From: Bufo bufo
Taxonomy: Eukaryota; Chordata; Amphibia; Anura; Bufonidae
Assembly: GCF_905171765.1 (NCBI RefSeq)
Contig: NC_053389.1
Location: forward strand, 747,907,146 to 747,971,145
Length of the DNA stretch: 64,000 bases
Reading direction: 5' to 3'
In this document: positions 11,428 to 21,379 of the stretch, one piece after another
How positions within the stretch are numbered: position 1 is the first letter of the stretch
Layout of the letters: the number at the start of each line of letters is the position of its first letter
The notes under the pieces: model-generated
Databases searched by the model: none
Told to the model about the DNA's origin: nothing
What the model saw: only the letters and a program-made list of their open reading frames with translations
Position numbers and translations under genes: made by a program

Positions 11428-11530
11428 CCCACTGCTAGGCTTACCCTCGCCCCTGGCTCCCTGCACAACACAGCCAGTTTAGGTCAGGGGAAGCGCTTAC
11501 CCCTCATCATAGCCTAAGCCTCTACCATAA
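11428..11530 (+). repeat. Split direct repeat B1
   Basis: 103 bp from GCCCACTGCTAGGCTTACCC to CCATAA, directly abutting A2. It matches B2 once the hAT insert is removed. Confidence 0.9.
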
Positions 11531-11623
11531 GTGGAAGGCTGAAAAGTAAGCCTGAATTTGTGGGAGGGGCGTCTTACCTTCTTAAGCTCCAGCCCCCAGC
11601 TCCTCAGGGCGCTTCTGTTCATA
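11531..11623 (+). repeat. Split direct repeat A2
   Basis: Copy of A1. A 42-bp spacer separates it from B2. Confidence 0.9.
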
Positions 11624-11959
11624 CCCACCCACCCCCCCTGTTCTCAAACACTCCCTTTAGGGTACGCCCACTGCTAGGCTTACCCTCGCCCCTGGCTCCC
11701 GGCCAGTGGCGTACCAAGGGGGGGGCAGCCTGCCCCGGGTGCCACTCACAAGGGGGGTGCCATGGCGGAGTCACCCCTCCATCCACTGCTGCACCGCGAC
11801 GCGACTCCGCCAGGCGCTGGCTTCTGTGGAAGGATTATTGCGGCGGCGCGCAACATGACGTCACGCCGCTGACGCCGCGCCGCCTTCACGGATCTTTTAA
11901 AGAAGCGGAAGGATCCATTACCAGCGGTCGGACGGAGCCTGAGGCATCATCAAAATGTG

Positions 11960-13440
11960 AGTAAATAATTGTGTAATTAAGGGGTGTGTGTGTGTGTAAT
12001 TAAGTGGGGGTTTGTAATTAAGGGGGGGGTGTAAGTAAGGGATGTGTGTGTGTAATTAAGGGAGGGGTTTGTAATTAAGGTGGGGAGGGAGGGGGTGTAA
12101 TTAAGGGGGGGAGTGTGTAATTAAGGGGGGGTGTAATTAAGGGAGGGGGTGTAATTAAGGTGGGGAGGGAGGGGGTGTAATTAAGGGAGGAGGTGACGTG
12201 TAATTAAGGTGTAGTGTACGGGGACTGTAATGCCCGTCACTACAGGAGGGTCACTTGTGTGCTGTCGTCCCCCTTATTCATGGGGAAGTTGGTATAAGTT
12301 ATCTTTATAAAATGTAATGTAAAGTAATGCTATGTATTTCCCTGTTACTGTGAAACTTGCATGTACAGGCCTGCTAGGGGTGTCATTTCAGCTCTTAGTC
12401 ACTAGAGGGAGCTAGGGAGCCCTAGTTTATATAAGGCCCAGTCAGGGAAAGGAAAGTCAGTCTAGTCTAAAGCCAGTCTACAGCAGTTGGAGTTTTAGAC
12501 TATGTCAGAGTCAAGTCCAGGCCGGAAGCCTGCAGACCAGGAGAGGGTATTGCAGTCCCTGTAACCGAGTTCCAGATTCAAAGAGAAGGTTCCCCTCCTG
12601 AGTTCATCTATGCAGAAGCAGGAACACCTTGAGTTCAGAAGTTTCTAGAGCCTGAGGAAGCTGAGAGAGAGACAGAGGCATGTCAAGGAAAGCAAGAGGT
12701 ACTCAAGACAACAGAGGAGGTACTTGATAAAGATAAAACCAAGGATATACGCCAGAGCTAGGGCATTGGACCTTGGAGAAGAGTTTATATGTTCCAGGAT
12801 CAGTCAGGAATAGAGTGCAAGCTGCCTGTACTACAAGTCCTGTGTTTAACACTCTGAAGTCACCTTGCTATACAGATATTGCCTGCATCAACTGTATTGA
12901 AAATCAACTGTCTGCAAAGGAACTGCGTTTCCGTTAATGTCCCTATATGATGACTACTAAAGTTTGAGTTCTGCTTTAACATCACGTGGTTCCTCAGTTA
13001 TTCCTGCTATCAGCAAACGGCGTGCCACCGTTTAATTGGCACTGGCGTCACGAACATTTCTCATCATCACCTGCCCTTGCAGAGAGTCAGCCGTCTCAGG
13101 TTAGTGTCATGAATGCACTACAACACCCAGGAACACTATTAACCCTAACTTGAGTACGCTGCAAAGGGAGGGGGTGTAATTAAGGGGAGAAGAGAGGGGG
13201 TGTAATTAAGGGGGGGGGGTGTAATTAAGGGAGGGGGTGTAATTAAGGTGGGGAGGGAGGGGGTGTAATTAAGGGGGGGGGTGTAATTAAGGGAGGAGGT
13301 GTAATTAAGGGGAGAAGAGAGGGGGTGTAATTAAGGGGGGGTGTGTGTAATTAAGGGGGGTGTAATTAAGGTGGGGAGGGAGGGGGTGTAATTAAGGGGG
13401 GGAGGGAGATGGTGTAATTAAGTTATAGTTTTTTCAAGTT
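11960..13440 (+). repeat. GTAATTAAGGGG minisatellite (interrupted by a solo LTR)
   Basis: Short purine-rich units with core GTGTAATTAAGGGGG are repeated from about 11975 to 12209 and from 13164 to 13425. The G-rich strand is the plus strand. Confidence 0.85.
12210..13163 (+). mobile_element. Solo LTR of an LTR retrotransposon or endogenous retrovirus
   Basis: 954 bp starting TGTAGTGTAC and ending GTACGCTGCA, which form a short inverted repeat with TG...CA ends. The 4-bp duplication AAGG lies at 12206-12209 and 13164-13167. A TATA-like TTTATATAAGG lies at about 12427. No internal region or second LTR is present. A 4-bp duplication fits gammaretrovirus-like or some Gypsy elements; the family is not resolved. 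Confidence 0.75.
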
Positions 13441-13716
13441 GAAATTGAGCTTACAAATTTGTAATAAATATTATTGAAAACATTGAAAAAAGTTTGTGCA
13501 TGTTTTCTTAACTTTCTTGGGGGGGGGGGGGGGGGGGTGCCAAACAAAGGGTTCGCCCCGGGTGCCAAATGCTCTAGGTACGTCCCTGCTCCCGGCACAA
13601 AACACAGCCAGTTTAGGTCAGGGGAAGCGCTTCCCCCTCATCATAGCCTGAGCCTCTCCCATAATTGCATTAATGAGAAATAGAACACGTGTTCCTAATA
13701 ATTCTTTAGGTGAGTG

Positions 13717-13760
<44 letters not shown>

Positions 13761-13769
13761 ATAGATAGA

Positions 13770-13850
13770 TTTACTTGCATCAAAGTCAATCTTAACAGGC
13801 GGTCTAATATATTGCTGTGTTTATCTAATTTACCTGCTGCACCAATCATT
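13770..13850 (+). repeat. Leader repeat of the hAT at 13889
   Basis: Contains CAATCTTAACAGGCGGTCTA and ATATTGCTGTGTTTATCT. It matches 1150-1225, the other half of the split leader array. Confidence 0.6.
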
Positions 13851-15958
13851 CTTAATCTGTTACATTACTGAATAAGATACTGTACACTATGGCCAACAGA
13901 CAGTTGCCTGGGCCCTCAAAAGGAACGAGCAGTAGCAAAAATATAGCTGTAGCAGGCACAAGTAGCAGTAGAAGAAGGGTTGGTGATAGAAGCAGCCACA
14001 ACAACAGGCCAGAGCTGCCACTGTCATCCAGCGGTCGTGTTGACCAACAATCTAACTGTACTAGAATGGTGGACTTGTACATCATCTCAGGTGACAACAA
14101 AAACATACAGCCAGGAATTGGTGGGTTCCTCTGACACCACGCTTAGTTGGCATGGTTCCAGGGACTGCCTCTGTTCCCTCACCTCTACTAAACCTGCCTC
14201 TTGCTTTTGCTGCTCCTCCTGCTAGCCAAGTAAAGTATGCTGTACTTTTCAGCAAGCATAAGCTTTTTGAGGACAGTCAGCAGTTACAGGTCAGCACAGA
14301 CTTTAAGGAGAGGTCCGCTGCAGACTCCTCTAGGTGTGCAACTACCGATGGGGTCAGTCGGATGGTAGCATATGTTGCGAGAGGTCAGGTAAGTGCATAA
14401 GAGACAGGTAAGGGTAATATTAGTGAGGAAAAAATGTATGCAGATGACGATGTAGTCGACCGAGCCGGATGATAAGGGGTGGCATTGTCATCATTAGGGG
14501 GTGAGACAACATGGTTGAAGATTGCCTGTGAAACAGCAGGGTGGCAGCATGCCTGGGAGACAGCAGGGTGGAAGCATGCCCATAAGACAGCAGGATGGAA
14601 TCAGAGAAAGATCTGCAGCCAAAACAAGGGAGGGATACAGCATCTCCTACTCAGGAGACTACCTGTAAGGAACCCACTAGCAGTGCATGGGTTCCTAAAA
14701 GTAACAGCAGGCATGCATCATGCAGTGGAGGAGGGAAAATTCCATACTTGGCAGTGTGGTCATTTTTCAACAAGTCGCTGGGGGATGTTAGTGTGGTGGC
14801 ATACAGGATATGTGGGCAGAAGGTGAGGCACGGCCAGAGTGCTAAATTTGACATGACGGCCCTGCGTCAACACATGGAGCGTCACTGTAAAGTGATGTGG
14901 GAAAACCATGCTACTTATTCAGTGTTACAGCCTCATGCAGCAACCACTGCATCTCCCGCTAACCCGCACCCCCTCACCAGCTGTCAGGGCTCGCCAATGT
15001 CCCATCGACCTCAATGTCATATATAGCTCTTGATGTTCCTCCTTGTCACTCGTTTTGACAACAATCGATCACCGAGGAGATTGCTAAAAGATAACAGTAT
15101 GTATGCACTCGTTGAACTGTGCAGAAGCTGGTGTGCACCTGGCCAAGCTGCTGGTACTACAGTCCCTCCCTTTCCATGTAGTTGACTCTGTACATTTCAG
15201 AGAACTGATGGCTTGTGCTCACCCAAGGTCAAGAGTCCCAAGCCGACATTACTTTTCCAAAAGAGCTGTACCAGCCCTTAACATGTAAGTTGATTAGAAG
15301 GTGGGCCAGTCCTTGGGCCTTTTGGTGTCTGGTAGAGTTCACAGCAGCATTGACATATGGGGTTGCAACTATGGTCAAGGACAATATATGTTGTTCACAA
15401 CCTACTGGGTAAATGTGGTTCTGGACCAGAAACACCAGAAACTTGGCCAGGTGATGGCAATGCCTCCTCATCCACCAACTTGTTCTCAGCCTCCACTGTT
15501 GGCCCAGTTCAGAGTAGTCCTCCAGCATACCACCTATGCAGAGCACAGTGGTGTTGCGCTGTTCTGCACCTGACCAGCTTGGGCAAATGGAGTCACACAG
15601 GGAAGGAACTGCTTGGAGTCATTAACCAAGAAATCAAATCCTGGCTTTCTCCTCACCAACTAAAGATCAGAACCATGGTCAACAATAACGGGAAGAACAT
15701 TGTGTCGGCGCTGCATCAAGGAGGGTTGACCCATGCTCACTGCACGGTGCACGTCTTTAATCTTTAAACCTTGAGCTGCAAAGGCAGAATGGTGTTCTCG
15801 TAACATCGCCTCACATGCAACATTTTCACCCATTGGAACTCAACGCTACATACAGTAGGTGTTTGTGACATTGTGTTTTCAGCACGACAGCGTCGCGCTG
15901 ATACTCGGCGACGTGGTGCCGAGATCTCGCACTCACTGGGATAGCGACAGCACATCCC

Positions 15959-17120
15959 AGCAAGCGCGTCATAGAAGAGGCGGGAGATCCGACTTGGATT
16001 CCCGCCAATTCTACACGTGTGCGGCGTTTGTTATGAATCCTGAGGGGGAAGTCCCCGCCGGATTTTAAATAAAAATCCGGCCTGGGTCCCGCCCTCAGGA
16101 GCATACCGGGCCCTTAGGTCTGTTATGGGTTGTAAGGAGAGCCCCCCCTACGCCGAAAAAAACGGCGTAGGGGGTCCCCCTACAATCCATACCAGACCCG
16201 TATCCAAAGCACGCTACCCGGCCAGCCAGGAAGGGAGTGGGGACGAGCGAGCGCCCCCCCCCCCCTCCTGAGCCGTACCAGGCTGCATGCCCTCAACATG
16301 GGGGGTTGGGTGCTCTGGGGCAGGGGGCGCACTGCGGCCCCCCCACCTCAGAGCACCCTGTCCCCATGTTGATGAGGACAGGGCCCCTTCCCGACAACCC
16401 TGGCCGTTGGTTGTCGGGGTATGCGGGCAGGAGGCTTATCGGAATCTGGGAGCCCCCTTTAATAAGGGGGCCCCCAGATACCGGCCCCCCACCCTAAGTG
16501 AATGAGTATGGGGTACATCGTACCCCTACCCATTCACCTGCAAGAAAAGTGGTAAAAACACAAATAAACCACACAGTGTATTAAAATATTTTATTTTTCT
16601 GCTCCGGAGGCCGCCCCCTGTCTTCTTTATTAGCTCTTTTACCAGGGGGGGCTCTTCTTCTTCCGATATCCCGACGGGTCTTCTCCGCTATCCGGGGGGG
16701 GTCTTCTCAACTCTCCGGGGTTCTCCTTCTGTCTTCTCCTTCTGTCTTGTTGTCTCCTTCTGTCTTCTGTCTCCGGGGGGGGCTCTTCTTCTTCCGATAT
16801 CCCGACGGGTCTTCTCCGCTATCCGGGGGGGTCTTCTCAACTCTCCGGGGTTCTCCTTCTGTCTTCTCCTTCTGTCTTGTTGTCTCCTTCTGTCTTCTGT
16901 CTCCGGGGGGGGCTCTTCTTCTTCCGATATCCCGACGGGTCTTCTCCGCTATCCGGGGGGGTCTTCTCAACTCTTCGGGGTTCTCCTTCTGTCTTCTCCT
17001 TCTGTTCTTCTTCTGTCTTCTCCTTCCTTCTTGTTGTCTCGGCGCACCCCGGTTCTTCGTCTCGCGAGACTCGGCGCACCCCGATTCTTCTCTCTGTTGT
17101 TGACTCGGCGCACCCCGGTT
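15959..17120. repeat. Left arm of the giant palindrome
   Basis: Pairs with 17167-18199. I see only homopolymer-length and single-base differences, apart from one extra 130-bp tandem unit on this side. Confidence 0.9.
16651..17041. repeat. 130-bp tandem units within the palindrome arm (3 copies left, 2 right)
   Basis: Units begin GCTCTTCTTCTTCCGATATC at 16651, 16782 and 16912. The right arm carries only two units (to about 17510), which accounts for the ~130-bp difference in arm length. Confidence 0.9.
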
Positions 17121-17227
17121 CTCGCGAGACGAAGAATCGGGGTGCGCCGAGTCTCGCGAGACGAAGAACCGGGGTGCGCCGAGTCAACAACAGAGAGAAG
17201 AATCGGGGTGCGCCGAGTCTCGCGAGA
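17060..17227. promoter_or_regulatory. Four TCTCGCGAGA palindromes at the apex of the foldback
   Basis: Exact TCTCGCGAGA at 17060, 17120, 17152 and 17218, separated by CGGCGCACCCCGGTTCTTCG-type spacers. In vertebrates this motif is a known CpG-containing promoter element recognised by BANP. Regulatory use here is inference. Confidence 0.5.
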
Positions 17228-18199
17228 CGAAGAACCGGGGTGCGCCGAGACAACAAGAAGGAAGGAGAAGACAGAAGAAGAACAGAAGGAGAAGACAGAA
17301 GGAGAACCCCGAAGAGTTGAGAAGACCCCCCCGGATAGCGGAGAAGACCCGTCGGGATATCGGAAGAAGAAGAGCCCCCCCCGGAGACAGAAGACAGAAG
17401 GAGACAACAAGACAGAAGGAGAAGACAGAAGGAGAACCCCGGAGAGTTGAGAAGACCCCCCCCGGATAGCGGAGAAGACCCGTCGGGATATCGGAAGAAG
17501 AAGAGCCCCCCCTGGTAAAAGAGCTAATAAAGAAGACAGGGGGCGGCCTCCGGAGCAGAAAAATAAAATATTTTAATACACTGTGTGGTTTATTTGTGTT
17601 TTTACCACTTTTCTTGCAGGTGAATGGGTAGGGGTACGATGTACCCCATACTCATTCACTTAGGGTGGGGGGCCGGTATCTGGGGGCCCCCTTATTAAAG
17701 GGGGCTCCCAGATTCCGATAAGCCTCCTGCCCGCATACCCCGACAACCAACGGCCAGGGTTGTCGGGAAGGGGCCCTGTCCTCATCAACATGGGGACAGG
17801 GTGCTCTGAGGTGGGGGGGCCGCAGTGCGCCCCCTGCCCCAGAGCACCCAACCCCCCATGTTGAGGGCATGCAGCCTGGTACGGCTCAGGAGGGGGGGGG
17901 GGGGCGCTCGCTCGTCCCCACTCCCTTCCTGGCTGGCCGGGTAGCGTGCTTTGGATACGGGTCTGGTATGGATTGTAGGGGGACCCCCTACGCCGTTTTT
18001 TTCGGCGTAGGGGGGGCTCTCCTTACAACCCATAACAGACCTAAGGGCCCGGTATGCTCCTGAGGGCGGGACCCAGGCCGGATTTTTATTTAAAATCCGG
18101 CGGGGACTTCCCCCTCAGGATTCATAACAAACGCCGCACACGTGTAGAATTGGCGGGAATCCAAGTCGGATCTCCCGCCTCTTCTATGACGCGCTTGCT
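17167..18199. repeat. Right arm of the giant palindrome
   Basis: Inverted copy of 15959-17120, two tandem units instead of three. Confidence 0.9.
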
Positions 18200-18724
18200 C
18201 TCCATCGCGGCAAGCCAGCTCGGCGCTGGCTCCCGCGATGGGGCTCGTATGTGCTCAATCTCGCCGAGAAATACGGCGAGATTGACACAAAATCGGGTTC
18301 ACCTACTGTATGTTAGACTGCCTGTACAAGCAGATGAAGGTGTTTAAAGACAGACAGGTCTACTCCCAGGTGTATCTTCCACTTTAGTCAGTGGCAGCTC
18401 ATGCGTGACATGTGCTGTTTGCTCAGGTCCTTTCAGGAGACCACTTTATTTGTAAATTGGCAAAACTATGTGGTAAATGATGTTGTTCCACTCCTTCACG
18501 TCCTGGAGGGAATTCTGATAAATCTGATTGGCCAGGCGACAGGAGATATGGGAGCTACATTTTACGGCCACCTGAGCCCTGAGGTGAAGGACATAAATGC
18601 CCAGGAATTCTATACACAACCAAGTGTTTTATCTGCCCAAGCAAAAGTAAAAGAGCAGGATGGGCATCAGGAGCTGGAGGGTGATGACGAAAATGACGCA
18701 GATGATGACCCTAAATTTTCCTAA

Positions 18725-19189
18725 AATGGCGGCTACACGTGTGAGGACTGAGGACATGTGGCAAGGAACTCTAAGAAGGCGGAATCACCAAGATAGACAT
18801 GCCTGCATGCAGACAATCGCCAGCCAGCCCTCTGATGTCACAGCCCTATAAATCTGGCAGCCATTTTAGATTCTGCCATTTTCCAGCGTTCAGATGCAGG
18901 GACAGATGTGTAAAGGTGCTAGGGACAGCTATTGGAAAAACTATTGCGAAAAAAAAGACAGAAAAAAACTATTTATAAGCGAAGGGAAAGGATAGGGAGG
19001 AATAATTTCACAGCATCTTAGTGCAGGGAGAGACGTCAGAAGATGCTAGGGACATTGATAGGAAAGTGATTTACAAGTGCAGGAAACGATTATTTGGGGA
19101 TCCAAATAGTCATTAGACAGCTCTGTCATTCAAGATTTTTGTTATTGGGCTGCAAGTCGTCTTTTGAAAAGCCTTTAAAGGCTTATGTC
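18725..19189 (+). other. hAT 5'-leader-like DNA with a TATA-like box
   Basis: The style matches the promoter/leader of other hAT elements in the window (compare 32420-32580 and 40900-41050). It has CCCTATAAATCTGGCAGCCA at about 18842, TTTTAGATTCTGCCATTTTC, and GGGACAG motifs before a tandem array. No coding frame seen. Its terminus is not visible at the junction with the transposase remnant at 18724. Confidence 0.45.
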
Positions 19190-21230
19190 TTAGTATCTTA
19201 TTTAGTACTATAAGAAAAATATATACGCATTTCACTTCTGCGGTTATTTCTGTTGAAAGTGTATAGGGGCGTATTACAGTACAACAAGAAAAATATATAC
19301 ACACTGCACTGTTGCAGTTATTTCTGGTGAAAGCATATAGGGGCATACTTCAGAAAAATAAGAAAAATATATATATACACTCCACTGTTATTTCTCCACT
19401 TATTTCTGTTGAAAGCGTATAGGGGCGTATTACGGTAAAAAAAGAAAAATATATTCTCAGTGCATTTCAGTAATTAATTCTGGTGAAAGCGTATAGTGGC
19501 CTATAAAAGAATAGAAGTGGGGCACTCTCTAAAAGTATAGGGATCTTTTATTACACATATCACAATAAAATAGTAAAACAATCACAATATAATATCAGCG
19601 GTAAAATAGAAGAGCAGATAAAAATGTTGGTAATAACAGTAGTATAAATAATGAACTAAACAGATAAAAATATATTAAATTCAACAGTATCAATATAAAT
19701 AAATAAGATCCCAATGTATATATATGAATTTTTGAGGATAAGATGTTATATTCAGATATTCAATGATAGTAATGTTCACTAATCATACTCTGATATGTCG
19801 TTCCATACACGGTAATCCACTCCGACACCAGTCCTAATAACAGGTATTGAATATATAATATAGTAGTCAGAGTCCCAAGCGTATGCAGCTTTGAAAGTTT
19901 GTTTGAACAATGATTCAGCTGCTTATACGCACAGCGGCGTCCCGCTGTATTGATAGGAGGCGATCGCTTTAGGTGGGATATGCAAGGTCTTACCCGAGGA
20001 TCCTTTGTGCTGGATGATAGCCCCTCGACTATTGCTCCTGACTCCGGTCTCAAGGGTTGGTATTCAGATTTGAATTTGGCACCAGTAGAGTTGTTTGCTA
20101 CATGTGGTTAGGTTGTCTTACGTGTAGTAGCGCTTGTATACTCCGGCAATTCACTGACCATAAAATAATCTCCAGACTTCCTCAGACTTGCAGTCCCTCT
20201 CCTCTTGGTGGGGGGGATACCAGACGCGTTTCGGGGATTATTTTATGGTCAGTGAATTGCCGGAGTATACAAGCGCTACTACACGTAAGACAACCTAACC
20301 ACATGTAGCAAACAACTCTACTGGCGCCAAATTCAAATCTGAATACCAACCCTTGAGACCGGAGTCAGGAGCAATACGCCGAGTCGAGGGGCTATTATCC
20401 AGCACAAAGGATCCTCGGGTAAGACCTTGCATATCCCACCTAAAGCGATCGCCTCCTATCAATACAGCGGGACGCCGCTGTGCGTATAAGCAGCTGAATC
20501 ATTGTTCAAACAAACTTTCAAAGCTGCATACGCTTGGGACTCTGACTACTATATTATATATTCAATACCTGTTATTAGGACTGGTGTCGGAGTGGATTAC
20601 CGTGTATGGAACGACATATCAGAGTATGATTAGTGAACATTACTATCATTGAATATCTGAATATAACATCTTATCCTCAAAAATTCATATATATACATTG
20701 GGATCTTATTTATTTATATTGATACTGTTGAATTTAATATATTTTTATCTGTTTAGTTCATTATTTATACTACTGTTATTACCAACATTTTTATCTGCTC
20801 TTCTATTTTACCCCTGATATTATATTGTGATTGTTTTACTATTTTATTGTGATATGTGTAATAAAAGATCCCTATACTTTTAGAGAGTGCCCCACTTCTA
20901 TTCTTTTATATATTTATTCTTATCAGACTGGGTGTTGTCTGTTAGTGGGTGCACCTCTGCTGGATCCCCATCTCATTTTAGTGCGACATTATCTATATTT
21001 ATTAAGTATAGTGGCCTATGTCAGTCCAACAAGAAAAATATATGCTCAGTTCACTTCTGCAGTTATTTCTGTTGAAAGCATATAGGGGCGTATTACAGTA
21101 AAAAAATTAAATTATATGCGCATTTCACTGGTGCACTTATTTGTGGCAAAAGCGTTCAGTGGCCTATTTCAGTACGAACAGAAAAATACATTCTCAGTTC
21201 ACGTTGGCGGTTATATGTGTTGAAAGCATG
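19190..21230 (+). repeat. ~80-bp tandem array of a hAT leader, interrupted by a Penelope-type foldback
   Basis: Units contain GTTATTTCTGTTGAAAG and GTATAGGGGCGTATTACAG followed by AAGAAAAATATAT. They lie at 19190-19504 and resume at 21006-21230. The break is element 19505-21005. Confidence 0.8.
19505..21005. mobile_element. Penelope-derived foldback with 14-bp target duplication
   Basis: GTATAGTGGCCTAT occurs at 19491-19504 and 21006-21019. The left arm, ~19508-20172, is inverted almost perfectly as 20240-20910. The short loop contains CAGACGCGTTTCGGGG, whose reverse CCCCGAAACGCGTCTG is typical of PLE terminal repeats. A ~95-bp tail follows the right arm. No coding region. The duplication length suggests retrotransposition, not cut-and-paste. 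Confidence 0.7.
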
Positions 21231-21379
21231 GCTGGGATTCAGCAGTGGGAGATCGGGAGCCAAACGTGCCCGGGGTGGAGCATCTGCTTCGCAGCAGCCT
21301 ACCTACCTTGGAAGTAGCAGGGGTTCATGGAAGTAGCGGCGGTAGCAGTCACGTTGACGGTTATATGTGGTATAATCTT

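Larger units (their letters stand above)
11704..13588. mobile_element. Non-autonomous hAT with CAGTGGCGTACC ends
   Basis: The left terminus is CAGTGGCGTACCAAGG; the inverted right terminus is CAGGGACGTACCTAGAG. The 8-bp duplication CTCCCGGC lies at 11696-11703 and 13589-13596. No transposase. The interior is a GTAATTAAGGGG minisatellite interrupted by a solo LTR. Confidence 0.9.
7046..13664 (+). mobile_element. Tyrosine-recombinase retroelement (DIRS order, Ngaro/PAT-like split direct repeats)
   Basis: The repeats are arranged A1 (7046-7138), body, B1 (11428-11530), A2 (11531-11623), B2 (11666-13664, interrupted), the split-direct-repeat layout of Ngaro/PAT-type elements. The body ends in a tyrosine-recombinase gene (10457-11378). 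There is no target duplication: the host Tc1 is interrupted between GATAA and TTGC, and the element's own B1/A2 junction also reads ATAA before GTGG. I see no reverse transcriptase or RNase H frame in the 4.3-kb body, so the copy is presumably non-autonomous or an internal-deletion form. Confidence 0.8.
11666..13664 (+). repeat. Split direct repeat B2, interrupted by a hAT MITE
   Basis: Left part 11666-11703 and right part 13597-13664 together reproduce B1. The interruption is the 1885-bp hAT-type insert with an 8-bp duplication. Confidence 0.85.
6090..13716 (-). mobile_element. Tc1-like transposon, split by a tyrosine-recombinase element
   Basis: The left end reads CACTCACCAAAAGAATTATT; the right end, inverted at 13687-13716, matches it closely. 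TA duplications lie at 6088-6089 and 13717-13718. The transposase is on the minus strand. Removing 7046-13664 joins GGTTGACTAGATAA to TTGCATTAATGAG, a continuous Tc1 5' leader. Without that insert the element is about 1.0 kb, shorter than full-length Tc1 because of an internal deletion in the transposase. Confidence 0.9.
15853..18308. mobile_element. 2.46-kb foldback transposon with TA duplication and CAGTAGGTG ends
   Basis: Termini CAGTAGGTG and CACCTACTG lie between TA at 15851-15852 and 18309-18310. Removing it with one TA restores the hAT frame (STLHMLDCLY). Two near-identical arms, 15959-17120 and 17167-18199, are inverted around a 46-bp spacer. The outer 100 bp at each end are not symmetric and carry different small hairpins, for example CCATCGCGG...CCGCGATGG on the right. 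No transposase. TA duplication suggests mobilisation by a Tc1/mariner-type enzyme (inference). Confidence 0.9.
13889..18724 (+). pseudogene. hAT transposase remnant, interrupted by a foldback element
   Basis: Frames in order: a serine/arginine-rich N-terminus (13889-14134) and a BED-type finger (~14745-14890) reading WSFFNKSLGDVS, ICGQKVRHG and LRQHMERHC, whose first Cys is Tyr. Next come LPFHVVDSVHF and SRHYFSKRAVPAL (15160-15280), DIWGCNYGQGQY (first catalytic region, ~15350) and NNNGKNIVSALHQGG (~15680), where the usual Asp is Asn. HWNSTLH then runs to 15850. The frame resumes after the insert as MLDCLYKQ at 18311 and continues through QNYVVNDVVPLLHVLEG to a stop at 18724. The C-terminal hATC dimerisation block is absent. 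Many frameshifts; not functional. Confidence 0.8.

Noticed and set aside
16747..17450. Long open frames of ~118-147 codons on both strands, with identical proteins on opposite strands
   Set aside because: They are mirror products of the palindrome and its 130-bp tandem units, rich in Arg/Glu or Ser/Phe. No domain and no independent support.
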